Positions 53,121-62,973 of a stretch of DNA of 64,000 nucleotides are shown here, piece by piece; the stretch's first letter is position 1, and each line of letters opens with the position of its first letter. Source of the stretch: Pseudomonas chlororaphis subsp. aurantiaca (lineage in GTDB: Bacteria; Pseudomonadota; Gammaproteobacteria; Pseudomonadales; Pseudomonadaceae); the NCBI RefSeq assembly GCF_013466605.1, contig NZ_CP059162.1:6324001-6388000 (forward strand), read 5' to 3'. A program made the translations under genes and the position numbers. The notes beneath the pieces are model-generated. The model searched no databases and was not told the origin of the DNA. It saw nothing but the letters and a program-made list of their open reading frames with translations.

Positions 53121-54497
53121 TCAACACTCGACGGCGCTGACCGCCAGTCCGCCGCGCGATGTCTCCTTGTATTTGTCATGCATGTCGGCGCCGGTATCGC
53201 GCATGGTGCGGATCACCCGGTCCAGGGAAATGAAGTGCTGGCCGTCGCCGCGCAGGGCCATTTGCGCGGCGTTGATGGCCTTCACCGCGGCAATCGCGTT
53301 GCGCTCGATGCACGGCACCTGCACCAGGCCGCCGACCGGGTCGCAGGTCAGGCCAAGGTTATGCTCCAGGCCGATTTCCGCGGCGTTGCACAGCTGCTCC
53401 GGCGACGCCCCGAGAATCTCCGCCAGACCAGCGGCAGCCATGGCGCAGGCGGAACCCACCTCGCCCTGGCAGCCGACTTCGGCACCGGAGATCGAGGCGT
53501 TCTTCTTGCAGAGAATGCCCACCGCCGCCGCGCCGAGGAAAAAGTCCACCACGTTGGCGTCGGTGACATCCTCGCTGAAGCGCATGAAGTAATGCAGCAC
53601 CGCCGGGATGATCCCCGCCGCGCCGTTGGTCGGCGCCGTCACCATGCGCCCGCCGGCGGCGTTCTCTTCATTGACCGCCAGGGCGTACAGGTTGACCCAC
53701 TCCATGGCGCTCAGGGTCGAGCCGATCACATTGGGTTTGTTCAGCTCTTGCAGGCTGCGGTGCAGCTTGGCCGCGCGGCGCCGCACATTGAGCCCGCCGG
53801 GCAGGATGCCTTCATGCTTGAGGCCCTGCTCGACGCAATCCTGCATGGCCTGCCAGAGCTTTATCAGGCCCGCGCGGATCTCCTCCTCCGAACGCCAGAC
53901 CTTCTCGTTGGCCATCATCAGTTCGGCCACCCGCAGGTTGTGCTTCTGGCACAGGCCCAGCAGCTCCACGGCGCTGGAAAAGTCATAAGGCAATTCGGTG
54001 CGATCCAGGTCCACCACGCCGCTGCTGGCCTGGGCCTCATCGACGACAAAACCGCCGCCCACGGAATAATAGGTATCACGGTGCAGCTCCCCGGATTCGC
54101 CTTCGGCCACCAGGGTCATGGCGTTGGGGTGAAACGGCAGGTTCTCGTCGAGCAGCAGCATGTCGCGCGCCCAGACGAAGGGAATCGGCAGGCGGTTGTC
54201 GAGCAGCAGGGTATTGGTTTCGCGCAGGGTCTCGATGCGACCGCCGATCTGCGACGGATCGATCGCATCCGGCCATTCGCCCATCAGCCCCATGATCACC
54301 GCGTTGTCGCTGCCGTGCCCGATGCCGGTGGCTGACAGCGAACCGTAGAGCCTTACCTCGATGCGGCGCACCTGCTCCAGCAGGTCTTTTCCCCGCAGTG
54401 CCTGGACGAACAGCACCGCGGCGCGCATGGGCCCGACGGTGTGGGAACTGGAGGGGCCGATACCGATTTTGAACAGGTCGAAAACACTGATAGCCAT
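53121..54497 (-). CDS. sdaB: L-serine dehydratase
   Basis: A 458-residue single-chain iron-sulfur serine dehydratase that deaminates serine to pyruvate and ammonia. The beta-domain start [21 protein letters not shown] is intact, and the alpha domain has the cluster cysteines in the regions [30 protein letters not shown] and [18 protein letters not shown]. The ATG 54497 ([10 protein letters not shown]) has GAGGAG upstream. It is the last step of the betaine-to-pyruvate route and lies between gbdR and cbcX, divergent from the latter. Confidence 0.95.
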   Translation of the reverse strand: MAISVFDLFKIGIGPSSSHTVGPMRAAVLFVQALRGKDLLEQVRRIEVRLYGSLSATGIGHGSDNAVIMGLMGEWPDAIDPSQIGGRIETLRETNTLLLDNRLPIPFVWARDMLLLDENLPFHPNAMTLVAEGESGELHRDTYYSVGGGFVVDEAQASSGVVDLDRTELPYDFSSAVELLGLCQKHNLRVAELMMANEKVWRSEEEIRAGLIKLWQAMQDCVEQGLKHEGILPGGLNVRRRAAKLHRSLQELNKPNVIGSTLSAMEWVNLYALAVNEENAAGGRMVTAPTNGAAGIIPAVLHYFMRFSEDVTDANVVDFFLGAAAVGILCKKNASISGAEVGCQGEVGSACAMAAAGLAEILGASPEQLCNAAEIGLEHNLGLTCDPVGGLVQVPCIERNAIAAVKAINAAQMALRGDGQHFISLDRVIRTMRDTGADMHDKYKETSRGGLAVSAVEC

Positions 54498-54924
54498 TAC
54501 TGCGAAACTCCTCGATGAGCACACGCCGGGCGCCCAAACGCCCGGTGGCGAAGCTGCTACGCTCAAGCAGTAATCCGCCGAGATACGCGCATCATCAGGC
54601 TTTTGCAGTGTCGCTCAACGTCTCACACCGACTCACTCATGCCCACCAACGCCGTGGCCCGCCGACCTCCGGTTCTGGCCGTTTTTTTTGCGGTTCAGCC
54701 GGGCAAAAAGTGCTGAAAAAAGCTGTAAGCGACCTCACCGACACTGGATGCGACCCTCCCTGTACTGGATACGACGCACCCTGTAGGCGTCAGATTTTCA
54801 CTGGTACATGATCAGTCTCGACTCGATTGCAAGGCACTGTGGTAGAGCTGTCCCACTCGCCCCAACCGCAACACTTATAAGTGCGGTCAGACACACCGCC
54901 AGAAAACACCCAGGAGTCCACCCC
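54498..54924. promoter_or_regulatory. divergent sdaB-cbcX control region
   Basis: 427 bp between two start codons of genes that belong to the GbdR regulon in P. aeruginosa. AT-rich stretches near 54660-54730 and 54880 could be promoter cores. No clear palindrome or terminator was seen, and I could not place a GbdR site by eye. Confidence 0.45.
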
Positions 54925-55872
54925 ATGAAAGGTTCCCCGTCGTTGTTGTTGGCCGCCATGCTGAGTCTGCCGCTTCTGGCGCACGCCGCAGAACCGGCGC
55001 AATGCAGCACCGTAAACTTCTCCGATGTCGGCTGGACCGACATCACCGTCACCACCGCGACCACCAGCGTGGTTCTCGAGGCACTTGGCTACAAGACCAA
55101 GACCACGATGATTTCCGTGCCGGTGACCTACAAGTCCCTGGCCGACGGCAAGAACATGGACGTGTTCCTCGGCAACTGGATGCCGACCATGGAAAACGAC
55201 ATCAAGCCCTACCGCGATGCCGGCACCGTGGAAACCATCCGCGCCAACCTGGAGAACGCCAAGTACACCCTGGCGGTCCCGGAAGAGCTGTACAACAAGG
55301 GCCTGAAGGATTTCGCCGACATCGCCAAGTTCAAGAAAGAACTGGACGGCAAGATCTACGGCATCGAGCCGGGTAACGACGGCAACCGCATGATCCAAAG
55401 CATGATCGACAAGAACGCCTTCGGCCTGAAAGACGCCGGCTTCAAGGTGGTCGAATCCAGCGAGGCGGGCATGCTGTCCCAGGTCGAGCGCGCGCAACGG
55501 CGCAGCACCGCGGTGGTGTTCCTGGGCTGGGAACCGCACCCGATGAACACCCGTTTCAAGATGAAGTACCTGACCGGTGGCGACGAGTTCTTCGGCCCCA
55601 ACTACGGCCAGGCGACCATCTACACCAACACCCGCAAGGGCTACGCCGAGGAATGCAGCAACGTCGGTCAGTTGCTGAAGAATCTGTCGTTCACCCTGAA
55701 TATGGAAAGCGCCCTGATGGGTAACGTCCTGGACGACAAGATGAAGCCCGAGGCGGCCGCCAAGGCCTGGCTGAAGAAAAACCCCGAGGTACTCGATACC
55801 TGGCTCGCTGGCGTGACCACCATTGACGGAAAACCAGGCCTGGAGGCCGTGAAAGCCAAGCTTGCGCAGTAA
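54925..55872 (+). CDS. cbcX: choline/betaine-binding periplasmic protein
   Basis: A 315-residue substrate-binding protein with a signal peptide (MKGSPSLLLAAMLSLPLL to AHAAEP). Aromatic-box residues lie in FSDVGWTDITVTT, VFLGNWMPTMENDI and FLGWEPHPMNTRF, as in ChoX. It shares this architecture with CaiX in the same window. AGGAG precedes ATG 54925. It delivers choline to the CbcWV permease-ATPase encoded immediately downstream. Confidence 0.94.
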   Translation: MKGSPSLLLAAMLSLPLLAHAAEPAQCSTVNFSDVGWTDITVTTATTSVVLEALGYKTKTTMISVPVTYKSLADGKNMDVFLGNWMPTMENDIKPYRDAGTVETIRANLENAKYTLAVPEELYNKGLKDFADIAKFKKELDGKIYGIEPGNDGNRMIQSMIDKNAFGLKDAGFKVVESSEAGMLSQVERAQRRSTAVVFLGWEPHPMNTRFKMKYLTGGDEFFGPNYGQATIYTNTRKGYAEECSNVGQLLKNLSFTLNMESALMGNVLDDKMKPEAAAKAWLKKNPEVLDTWLAGVTTIDGKPGLEAVKAKLAQ

Positions 55873-55938
55873 ATCGCTTACGCCGGGTGGGTTCGCCCGC
55901 CCGGGCTGTTTATTCCTTGCATGCGGACGTTCAATACC

Positions 55939-56784
55939 ATGCTCATTGATCAGAAAATCCCTTTAGGCCAGTACATCGCTGCCTTCGTTGAATGGTTGAC
56001 GCAACACGGCGCCAACACATTTGATGCGATCGCATCGACCCTGGAAACGATGATCCACGGCGTGACGTTTGCGCTGACCTGGTTCAACCCGCTGGCCTTG
56101 ATCGGCCTGATTGCCTTGCTCGCGCACATCATTCAACGCAAATGGGGCCTGACGGCCTTTGTCGTGCTGTCCTTCCTGCTGATTCTCAATCTGGGTTACT
56201 GGCAGGAAACCATGGAAACCCTGGCCCAGGTGCTGTTCGCCACCCTGGTCTGCGTGCTCATTGGCGTGCCGCTGGGCATCGTCGCCGCGCACAAGCCGAT
56301 GTTCTACACCATGATGCGTCCGGTGCTCGATCTGATGCAGACCGTACCGACCTTCGTTTACCTCATTCCTACCCTGACCCTGTTCGGTCTGGGTGTGGTG
56401 CCAGGCCTGATCTCCACGGTGGTGTTCGCCATTGCCGCGCCGATCCGCCTGACCTACCTGGGCATCCGCGATGTACCACAAGAGTTGATGGACGCCGGCA
56501 AAGCCTTTGGCTGCTCGCGCCGTCAACTGTTGTCGCGTATCGAGCTGCCCCACGCCATGCCGAGCATCGCTGCCGGCATCACCCAGTGCATCATGCTGTC
56601 GTTGTCGATGGTGGTGATCGCGGCCCTGGTGGGCGCCGATGGCCTGGGCAAACCCGTGGTCAACGCACTGAACACCGCCGATATCGCCCTGGGCTTCGAA
56701 GCAGGCCTGGCAATCGTACTGCTGGCGATCATGCTCGACCGTATCTGCAAACAACCCGAAGCCAAAGTAGGGGGTGACGCATGA
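55939..56784 (+). CDS. cbcW: choline/betaine/carnitine ABC transporter permease
   Basis: A 281-residue inner-membrane permease of the ProW/OpuAB type with about six helices. The cytoplasmic EAA loop is visible (DVPQELMDAGKAFGCSRRQL). The start MLIDQKIPLGQYIAAF at 55939 is chosen as the conserved one; an ATG 18 bases upstream is also in frame and neither has a strong ribosome site. It overlaps cbcV by four bases. In P. aeruginosa the CbcWV core serves CbcX, BetX and CaiX. Confidence 0.93.
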   Translation: MLIDQKIPLGQYIAAFVEWLTQHGANTFDAIASTLETMIHGVTFALTWFNPLALIGLIALLAHIIQRKWGLTAFVVLSFLLILNLGYWQETMETLAQVLFATLVCVLIGVPLGIVAAHKPMFYTMMRPVLDLMQTVPTFVYLIPTLTLFGLGVVPGLISTVVFAIAAPIRLTYLGIRDVPQELMDAGKAFGCSRRQLLSRIELPHAMPSIAAGITQCIMLSLSMVVIAALVGADGLGKPVVNALNTADIALGFEAGLAIVLLAIMLDRICKQPEAKVGGDA

Positions 56785-57959
56785 GCATAATCCGCTTCGA
56801 TAACGTCGACGTTATCTTCTCCAAGGATCCACGCGAGGCGCTCAAGCTGCTGGATCAGGGCATGACCCGCAACGAGATCCTGAAAAAGACCGGCCAGATC
56901 GTCGGTGTGGAAAAGGCCAGCCTGGACATCGAGAAAGGCGAAATCTGCGTGCTGATGGGCCTCTCCGGTTCCGGCAAGTCAAGCCTGCTGCGCTGCATCA
57001 ACGGCCTCAATACCGTCAGCCGCGGCAAGCTGTTCGTCGAGCATGACGGCAAGCAGATCGACATCGCCTCCTGTACCCCGGCGGAACTGAAGATGATGCG
57101 CACCAAGCGCATCGCCATGGTGTTCCAGAAGTTCGCCCTGATGCCCTGGCTGACCGTTCGCGAGAACATCAGCTTCGGCCTGGAAATGCAGGGCCGCCCG
57201 GAAAAGGAACGGCGCAAGCTGGTGGACGAGAAACTCGAGCTGGTGGGCCTGACCCAATGGCGCAACAAGAAACCCGACGAACTGTCCGGCGGTATGCAGC
57301 AACGTGTCGGCCTGGCCCGCGCCCTGGCGATGGACGCCGACATCCTGCTGATGGACGAACCCTTCTCCGCCCTCGACCCGCTGATCCGCCAGGGCCTGCA
57401 GGACGAACTGCTGGAACTGCAACGCAAGCTGAGCAAGACCATTGTGTTCGTCAGCCACGACCTCGACGAGGCCCTGAAACTTGGCAGCCGCATTGCCATC
57501 ATGAAAGACGGCCGGATCATCCAGTACAGCAAGCCGGAAGAGATCGTGCTGAACCCGGCGGACGACTATGTGCGCACCTTCGTCGCCCATACCAACCCGC
57601 TCAACGTGCTCTGCGGCCGCAGCCTGATGCGCACCCTGGACAACTGCAAACGTATCAACGGCTCCGTGTGCCTGGATCCGGGTGGCGATTCCTGGCTGGA
57701 CCTGGCCGAGGGCAACACCATCAAGGGCGCACGCCAGAACGGCGCCAGCCTCGACCTGCAGAACTGGATCCCGGGCCAGGCGGTGGAAGGCCTCGGCCGC
57801 AAGCCGACCCTGGTGGACTCCAGCATCGGCATGCGCGACGCGCTGCAGATCCGCTACCAGACCGGCAACAAGCTGGTGCTGCATGACAACAACAAGGTGG
57901 TGGGGATCCTTGGCGACAGCGAGCTCTACCACGCGCTGCTCGGCAAGAACCTGGGGTAA
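56781..57959 (+). CDS. cbcV: choline/betaine/carnitine ABC transporter ATPase
   Basis: A 392-residue ATPase. It has Walker A GLSGSGKSSLL, the signature LSGGMQQRVGLARAL and Walker B ILLMDEPFSALD. After the ATPase domain an extension of about 110 residues is likely a regulatory (OpuA/ProV-type) domain. The start overlaps the cbcW stop (ATGA). A strong terminator follows the stop, closing the cbcXWV operon. Confidence 0.95.
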   Translation: MSIIRFDNVDVIFSKDPREALKLLDQGMTRNEILKKTGQIVGVEKASLDIEKGEICVLMGLSGSGKSSLLRCINGLNTVSRGKLFVEHDGKQIDIASCTPAELKMMRTKRIAMVFQKFALMPWLTVRENISFGLEMQGRPEKERRKLVDEKLELVGLTQWRNKKPDELSGGMQQRVGLARALAMDADILLMDEPFSALDPLIRQGLQDELLELQRKLSKTIVFVSHDLDEALKLGSRIAIMKDGRIIQYSKPEEIVLNPADDYVRTFVAHTNPLNVLCGRSLMRTLDNCKRINGSVCLDPGGDSWLDLAEGNTIKGARQNGASLDLQNWIPGQAVEGLGRKPTLVDSSIGMRDALQIRYQTGNKLVLHDNNKVVGILGDSELYHALLGKNLG

Positions 57960-57978
57960 CAGCGACACGCAAACACAA

Positions 57979-58007
57979 ACGCCGCGACATCGATCGCGGC
58001 GTTTTTG
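57979..58007 (+). terminator. rho-independent terminator of cbcXWV
   Basis: The stem CGCCGCGA/TCGCGGCG with loop CATCGA-type sequence is followed by TTTTTGTTTT, 20 bases after the cbcV stop. Confidence 0.9.
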
Positions 58008-58090
58008 TTTTATCGGGAATAAAGGGTGCGGATTGCTCCCTGTTGCGGGAGCGGGTGTTGCTGATGTTGCGGTGATCCAGACAGATCGCT

Positions 58091-58114
58091 TCGCGGGCAA
58101 GCCTCGCTCCTACA
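58091..58114. repeat. single REP half
   Basis: TTCGCGGGCAAGCCTCGCTC followed by CTACA is one arm of the REP family without a facing partner. It lies between the convergent cbcV and betT genes. Confidence 0.7.
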
Positions 58115-58193
58115 GAAGCAGGTCAATCCTTGCTGGTCCGCGATGAATGCGACGCGGTACCCGGTGAATTCGGGCCCGCGTCTTCTTCAGACC

Positions 58194-60191
58194 TTAGCTG
58201 TAGACCCGGCCAAGGAGCTGCCGATGGCTTTCGAACTGATCGAGCACGTCACGGGTGATCTGCTCCTGAGTGAAGCCCATCAAGTCGTATTCCTGGCTGC
58301 CGTTGTGCAGGTAGACCTCGGCGCGGTAGTAGCGCGCACGCTCCTCTGCCGCATCGGCCGATTCGCTCGGCGCCGCCAGATAGCCGTCCAGGCTCACTTC
58401 ATAGACGAAAGGGTTGCCCTCTTCCATCTCGATCCGCACCCCCATGCAGCGCTTGGACTTGCCCAGCAGGGTTTGCACATCCAGGCCCTGGTTGCGCAAC
58501 TGGGTAGCGGCCTCTTCCAGTGCCGGCGTCACGTGCTTGTCCATGAAACGCTGAACCACCGCCTGGGTCGGCTGCAGGTCCAGCTGGGTCAGGCGCTCGC
58601 TGAAACCACGACGACCACGGGCCGCCAGTTCCGCTTGCTCCTGTTCGATCTGCGTGTCCTGGCGCATGGCCTTGTGCAGGCCGAACATGAAGCACACCAG
58701 CACCACCGAGAACGGCAGGCCGGCCAGCACCACCATGGTCTGCATGGCCTCGAAGTTACCGGCGAACAGCAGGCCGACGGTCACCAGGGTGATCACCACC
58801 GACCAGAAGATCCGCAGCCAGTGCGGGGCGTCTTCATCGACGTTGCCGCCCTTGCAGGACAGGTTGGCCATCATCACCGCGCCGGAGTCGGCCGGGGTCA
58901 GGAACAGGACGAAGCCGACGAAAATCGACACGCCGATGACAATCTTCGACGCCGGGTAATGATCCAGCAGTTGGTAGATCGCCATGGACGGCTGTTGCAG
59001 CGCCGTCTTGCCGAGCTCTACCGCGCCGTGGTTCATCACCAGGTCCAGGGCCGAGTTACCGAACACCGACAGCCAGGCCAGGGTGAAGCCCAGCGGAATC
59101 AGCAGCACGCCCGCCACCAGTTCGCGCACGGTACGGCCACGGGAAATACGCGCGATGAACATGCCGACGAATGGCGCCCAGGAAATCCACCACGCCCAGT
59201 AGAACAGGGTCCACAGGCCCAGCCAGCGGTCGGACTTGGCGCTGTCGCCTTCGTACACATAGAGGTCAAAGGTCTTGAGCACCACACCGTTGAGGTAATC
59301 GCCGACGTTTTGCACGAAACCGTTGAGCAGGTGCAGGGTCGGACCAAACAGCAGCACGAAGATCAGCAGGCCGCTGAACAGCACTATGTTCAGGTTGGAC
59401 AGGCGGCGGATGCCGTTTTCCACACCCGATACCGCGGCGATGGTGGCCACGGTGCTCATGACGATGATCACGATCAGCAGGTTGGTGTTGCTGTGTTCCA
59501 TGCCGAACAGGTTTTCCAGGCCGGAAGACACCTGCATCGAGCCGATGCCCAGGTTGGTCACCAGGCCCAGCAGGGTCACGAACATGCCGAAACCGTCCAC
59601 CGCGTGGCCGGCCGCGCCCTTGACCCAGCGCTCGCCCACCAGCGGGTACAGCGCCGAACGCAGCGCCAGCGGCTGGTTATGGCGGTAGGCAAAGTAAGCC
59701 ACGGCCAGGCCGACCAGGGCGTAGATCGCCCAGCCGTGCAGGCCCCAGTGCAGGAAGGTCAGCTGCAGCGCCTGGCGCGCGGCCTGGTTGCTGCCCGCTA
59801 CGCCTTCAGGCGGGTTGAAGTAGTGGTCCAGCGGTTCGGAAGCGCCGAAGTACAGCAGTGAGATGCCGATACCGGACGAGAACAGCATGCCGGCCCAGGC
59901 GCCATAGCTGAAATCCGGGGTGTCTTGCTTGGTTCCCAGCTTGAGCTTGCCGTAGGAGGAAAACGCCAGGCCGACGACGAATACCAGGTAGGCGGCGATC
60001 ACCACCATGTAGTACCAGCCGAAGCTGCGGGACAACCAAGCCTGGGCAATGCCGAGCAGTCTGCCGGCCTCTTGCGGGGCGATGATCAGAATGGCGGTCA
60101 GCAACAGGATCAGCGCGGTAGAGGTGTAGAACACCCAACCGTTGACCCGCACCTTTTCCGGTGGGGTCTTTATAAGAGAGGCAGAACTCAT
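58194..60191 (-). CDS. betT: choline transporter BetT (BCCT family)
   Basis: A 665-residue sodium- or proton-coupled secondary transporter with 12 membrane helices (about residues 18-510) and a long cytoplasmic C-terminal tail of roughly 150 residues that tunes activity to osmolarity in this family. The BCCT signature is visible in SGIGISLLYFGASEPLDHYF, FLHWGLHGWAIYALVGLAVAY and LFYWAWWISWAPFVGMFIARIS. The ATG 60191 (MSSASLIKTPPEK) has GGAG upstream; a longer frame to 60242 is not supported. It is divergent from betI, sharing its control region. Confidence 0.95.
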   Translation of the reverse strand: MSSASLIKTPPEKVRVNGWVFYTSTALILLLTAILIIAPQEAGRLLGIAQAWLSRSFGWYYMVVIAAYLVFVVGLAFSSYGKLKLGTKQDTPDFSYGAWAGMLFSSGIGISLLYFGASEPLDHYFNPPEGVAGSNQAARQALQLTFLHWGLHGWAIYALVGLAVAYFAYRHNQPLALRSALYPLVGERWVKGAAGHAVDGFGMFVTLLGLVTNLGIGSMQVSSGLENLFGMEHSNTNLLIVIIVMSTVATIAAVSGVENGIRRLSNLNIVLFSGLLIFVLLFGPTLHLLNGFVQNVGDYLNGVVLKTFDLYVYEGDSAKSDRWLGLWTLFYWAWWISWAPFVGMFIARISRGRTVRELVAGVLLIPLGFTLAWLSVFGNSALDLVMNHGAVELGKTALQQPSMAIYQLLDHYPASKIVIGVSIFVGFVLFLTPADSGAVMMANLSCKGGNVDEDAPHWLRIFWSVVITLVTVGLLFAGNFEAMQTMVVLAGLPFSVVLVCFMFGLHKAMRQDTQIEQEQAELAARGRRGFSERLTQLDLQPTQAVVQRFMDKHVTPALEEAATQLRNQGLDVQTLLGKSKRCMGVRIEMEEGNPFVYEVSLDGYLAAPSESADAAEERARYYRAEVYLHNGSQEYDLMGFTQEQITRDVLDQFESHRQLLGRVYS

Positions 60192-60616
60192 GGCACAGAT
60201 GCTCCAGGCAGTGCGAGAGAAGAACACAAGGCAACACGGCACCCGACCAATCGGTTAGTTGGCAGCCGACCGACGGGTGATATAAAGACACCCCGAAAAA
60301 GCCCGAACCTGCAGGAGTTGCGTTGAGAACCAGCGTCGAAGGCCGAGTGCAAACGTGCAGTTCGTCACCTGGCCTTAAGCGTCTTGCCCACTCAACACAT
60401 CCGTCCTCGCTGGCTCACGCTATGTCCTGCTTGGGTTTCAGGCTTTTTTCGGAGGTCGCTTTTCCGCCATCTACACGCAGGAAGGACCTGGAGGCAGCGA
60501 CGATTTGTCGCAGATCTTATTCTTTGTTGATTGAACGTTCAATCAAAACAAAATAGACTGGCCCTCACGCCGGTAGCCGTTTCACGACTGCCAGCAGGCC
60601 TAAGGAGATGTGCAAG
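60192..60616. promoter_or_regulatory. divergent betT-betI control region
   Basis: 425 bp between the betT and betI starts. It contains the BetI operator palindrome (60527-60546) near betI and AT-rich tracts at 60510-60555. It should drive betIBA and betT under choline control. Confidence 0.7.
60527..60546. promoter_or_regulatory. BetI operator palindrome
   Basis: TTGATTGAACGTTCAATCAA is a perfect 20-bp palindrome about 70 bp upstream of the betI start. Its core ATTGAACGTTCAAT matches the type of operator bound by BetI, the choline-responsive repressor, in other bacteria. Confidence 0.8.
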
Positions 60617-61210
60617 ATGCCCAAGGTCGGTATGCAACCCATACGCCGCCAGCAGTTGATCGAAGCCACGTTGCTGGCGGTCGATCAGGTCGGGATGGGG
60701 GACGCCAGCATTGCGCTGATCGCCCGTTTGGCCGGTGTCTCGAACGGCATCATCAGTCACTACTTTCAGGACAAGAACGGCCTGATCGCCGCCACGGCGC
60801 AGTATCTGATGAGTGTCCTCAGCGAGAACGTCACCGCGCGCCGTCAGGCGCTGGAGGACAACAGCCCGCGGGCTCACCTCCAGGTGATCATCGAAGGCAA
60901 CTTCGACGCCAGCCAGGTCAATGGCCCGGCAATGAAAACCTGGCTGGCCTTCTGGGCCACCAGCATGCACCACCCGTCTTTGCACAGGTTGCAGCGGATC
61001 AACGATCACCGCCTGTATTCCAACCTGTGCTGCCAGTTCCGCCGCGTCCTGCCGCTGGATGATGCACGCAGCGCAGCGCGAGGCCTGGCAGCCCTGATCG
61101 ACGGTTTGTGGTTGCGCGGCGCGCTGTCGGGAGACGCTTTCGACACCGAGCAGGCGCACCGGATCGCTTACGAATACATGGATTTCCAACTGGCTAAGCA
61201 GGAGCGCTAG
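60617..61210 (+). CDS. betI: TetR-family repressor BetI
   Basis: A 197-residue repressor. The N-terminal HTH (about 25-50: [20 protein letters not shown]) is followed by a helical ligand domain that releases DNA when choline is present. The ATG 60617 ([18 protein letters not shown]) has AAGGAG nine bases upstream; an ATG eight bases before it overlaps that site. The family-typical length supports this start. It heads betIBA and probably represses both its own operon and the divergent betT through the 60527 operator. Confidence 0.95.
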   Translation: MPKVGMQPIRRQQLIEATLLAVDQVGMGDASIALIARLAGVSNGIISHYFQDKNGLIAATAQYLMSVLSENVTARRQALEDNSPRAHLQVIIEGNFDASQVNGPAMKTWLAFWATSMHHPSLHRLQRINDHRLYSNLCCQFRRVLPLDDARSAARGLAALIDGLWLRGALSGDAFDTEQAHRIAYEYMDFQLAKQER

Positions 61211-61323
61211 AGCACATTACAAGACGCTCGGTCCCCTGAACTGCCACTGACCAGCGCGCCCAGGCTACACGGCGCACCCAGTGGTGAACGCCAACCACTT
61301 ATGCACTTGCGAGGACTATCAAC

Positions 61324-62796
61324 ATGGCCCGTTTCGAACTGCAAAAACTCTACATTGACGGCGGCTACACCGACGCCGGCAGCGACGCCACCTTCGACGC
61401 CATCAACCCGGCCAACGGTGAAGTCCTCGCTCAAGTGCAACGTGCGACCTTTGATGACGTCGAGCGCGCCGTTGTCAGCGCCGAAAAAGGCCAGAAGATC
61501 TGGGCCGCGATGACCGCTATGGAGCGTTCGCGCATCCTGCGTCGCGCCGTGGACATCCTGCGCGAGCGCAACGATGAACTGGCTGCCCTGGAAACCCTGG
61601 ACACCGGCAAGGCCTACTCCGAAACCAAATATGTCGACATCGTCACCGGCGCCGACGTACTGGAATACTACGCGGGCCTGGTACCGGCCATCGAAGGCGA
61701 GCAGATCCCGCTGCGCACCACTTCGTTCGTCTACACCCGTCGCGAGCCGCTGGGCGTCGTGGCCGGTATCGGCGCGTGGAACTACCCGATCCAGATCGCC
61801 CTGTGGAAATCCGCGCCAGCCCTGGCGGCCGGTAACGCGATGATCTTCAAGCCAAGCGAAGTCACCTCGCTGACCACCCTGAAACTGGCCGAGATCTACA
61901 CCGAAGCCGGTGTTCCGGCTGGCGTGTTCAACGTCCTGACCGGTAGCGGCCGCGAAGTCGGCACCTGGCTGACCGAACACCCGCGCATCGAGAAAGTCTC
62001 CTTCACCGGCGGCACCGACACCGGCAAGAAGGTCATGGCCAGCGCTTCCAGCTCCTCGCTGAAAGACGTGACCATGGAACTGGGCGGCAAGTCGCCGCTG
62101 ATCATCTTCGACGACGCCGATCTGGATCGCGCCGCCGACACCGCGATGATGGCCAACTTCTACAGCTCCGGCCAGGTCTGCACCAACGGTACTCGCGTCT
62201 TCGTACCGAGCCACCTGAAAGCCGCTTTCGAAGCCAAGATCGTCGAGCGCGTCGCACGCATTCGCGTTGGCAACCCGGAAGACGAAAACACCAACTTCGG
62301 CCCGCTGGTCAGCTTCGCCCACATGGAAAGCGTGCTGGGCTACATCGCCAAGGGCAAGGAAGAAGGCGCCCGCCTGCTGTGCGGCGGCGAACGCCTGACC
62401 GACGGCGCATTCGCCAAAGGCGCATTCGTGGCACCGACCGTGTTCAGCGACTGCACCGACGAGATGACCATCGTCCGCGAAGAAATCTTCGGCCCGGTGA
62501 TGAGCATCCTGACCTACGAAACCGAAGAAGAGGTGATCCGTCGCGCCAACGACACCGACTTCGGCCTGGCCGCCGGTGTGGTAACCCGTGACCTGAACCG
62601 CGCGCACCGCGTGATTCATCAGCTCGAAGCCGGTATCTGCTGGATCAACGCCTGGGGCGAATCCGACGCCAAGATGCCGGTCGGTGGCTACAAGCAGTCG
62701 GGTGTTGGCCGTGAGAACGGCATCAGCTCGCTGAACAACTTCACCCGCATCAAGTCGGTACAGGTCGAGCTGGGCGACTACGCCTCGGTGTTCTAA
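61324..62796 (+). CDS. betB: betaine aldehyde dehydrogenase
   Basis: A 490-residue NAD(P)-dependent aldehyde dehydrogenase. The catalytic Cys286 ([14 protein letters not shown]) and Glu252 ([10 protein letters not shown]) are present, with the cofactor loop [12 protein letters not shown]. It oxidises betaine aldehyde to glycine betaine in the cytoplasm and needs potassium in the P. aeruginosa homologue of the same length. GAGGAC precedes the ATG ([15 protein letters not shown]). It follows betI by 113 bp and precedes betA across a repeat. Confidence 0.96.
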   Translation: MARFELQKLYIDGGYTDAGSDATFDAINPANGEVLAQVQRATFDDVERAVVSAEKGQKIWAAMTAMERSRILRRAVDILRERNDELAALETLDTGKAYSETKYVDIVTGADVLEYYAGLVPAIEGEQIPLRTTSFVYTRREPLGVVAGIGAWNYPIQIALWKSAPALAAGNAMIFKPSEVTSLTTLKLAEIYTEAGVPAGVFNVLTGSGREVGTWLTEHPRIEKVSFTGGTDTGKKVMASASSSSLKDVTMELGGKSPLIIFDDADLDRAADTAMMANFYSSGQVCTNGTRVFVPSHLKAAFEAKIVERVARIRVGNPEDENTNFGPLVSFAHMESVLGYIAKGKEEGARLLCGGERLTDGAFAKGAFVAPTVFSDCTDEMTIVREEIFGPVMSILTYETEEEVIRRANDTDFGLAAGVVTRDLNRAHRVIHQLEAGICWINAWGESDAKMPVGGYKQSGVGRENGISSLNNFTRIKSVQVELGDYASVF

Positions 62797-62819
62797 GACA
62801 CCCAGCCTGAACGACAACC

Positions 62820-62927
62820 TGTAGCCGCTGCCGAGCTTGCGAGGCTGCGATAAGGCCCGCAGGGCCTTCGAGGGCCTCAAGAGCGCGTCCCGTTCCGGGC
62901 CGACCGCAGCCTTCGGCAACGGCTACA
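62820..62927. repeat. copy I of the tgtagccgctgcc palindrome family
   Basis: The left arm TGTAGCCGCTGCCGAGCTTG and right arm CAGCCTTCGGCAACGGCTAC enclose inner pairs. It lies in the betB-betA junction. Confidence 0.85.
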
Positions 62928-62973
62928 GGCCTATTGCTCGTCCGACCTGACCACACTCAAGAGGGTGCATTCA

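Noticed and set aside
54515..54811. 98-residue plus-strand ORF in the sdaB-cbcX gap
   Set aside because: It lacks a ribosome site, has a low-complexity composition, and occupies the divergent promoter region.
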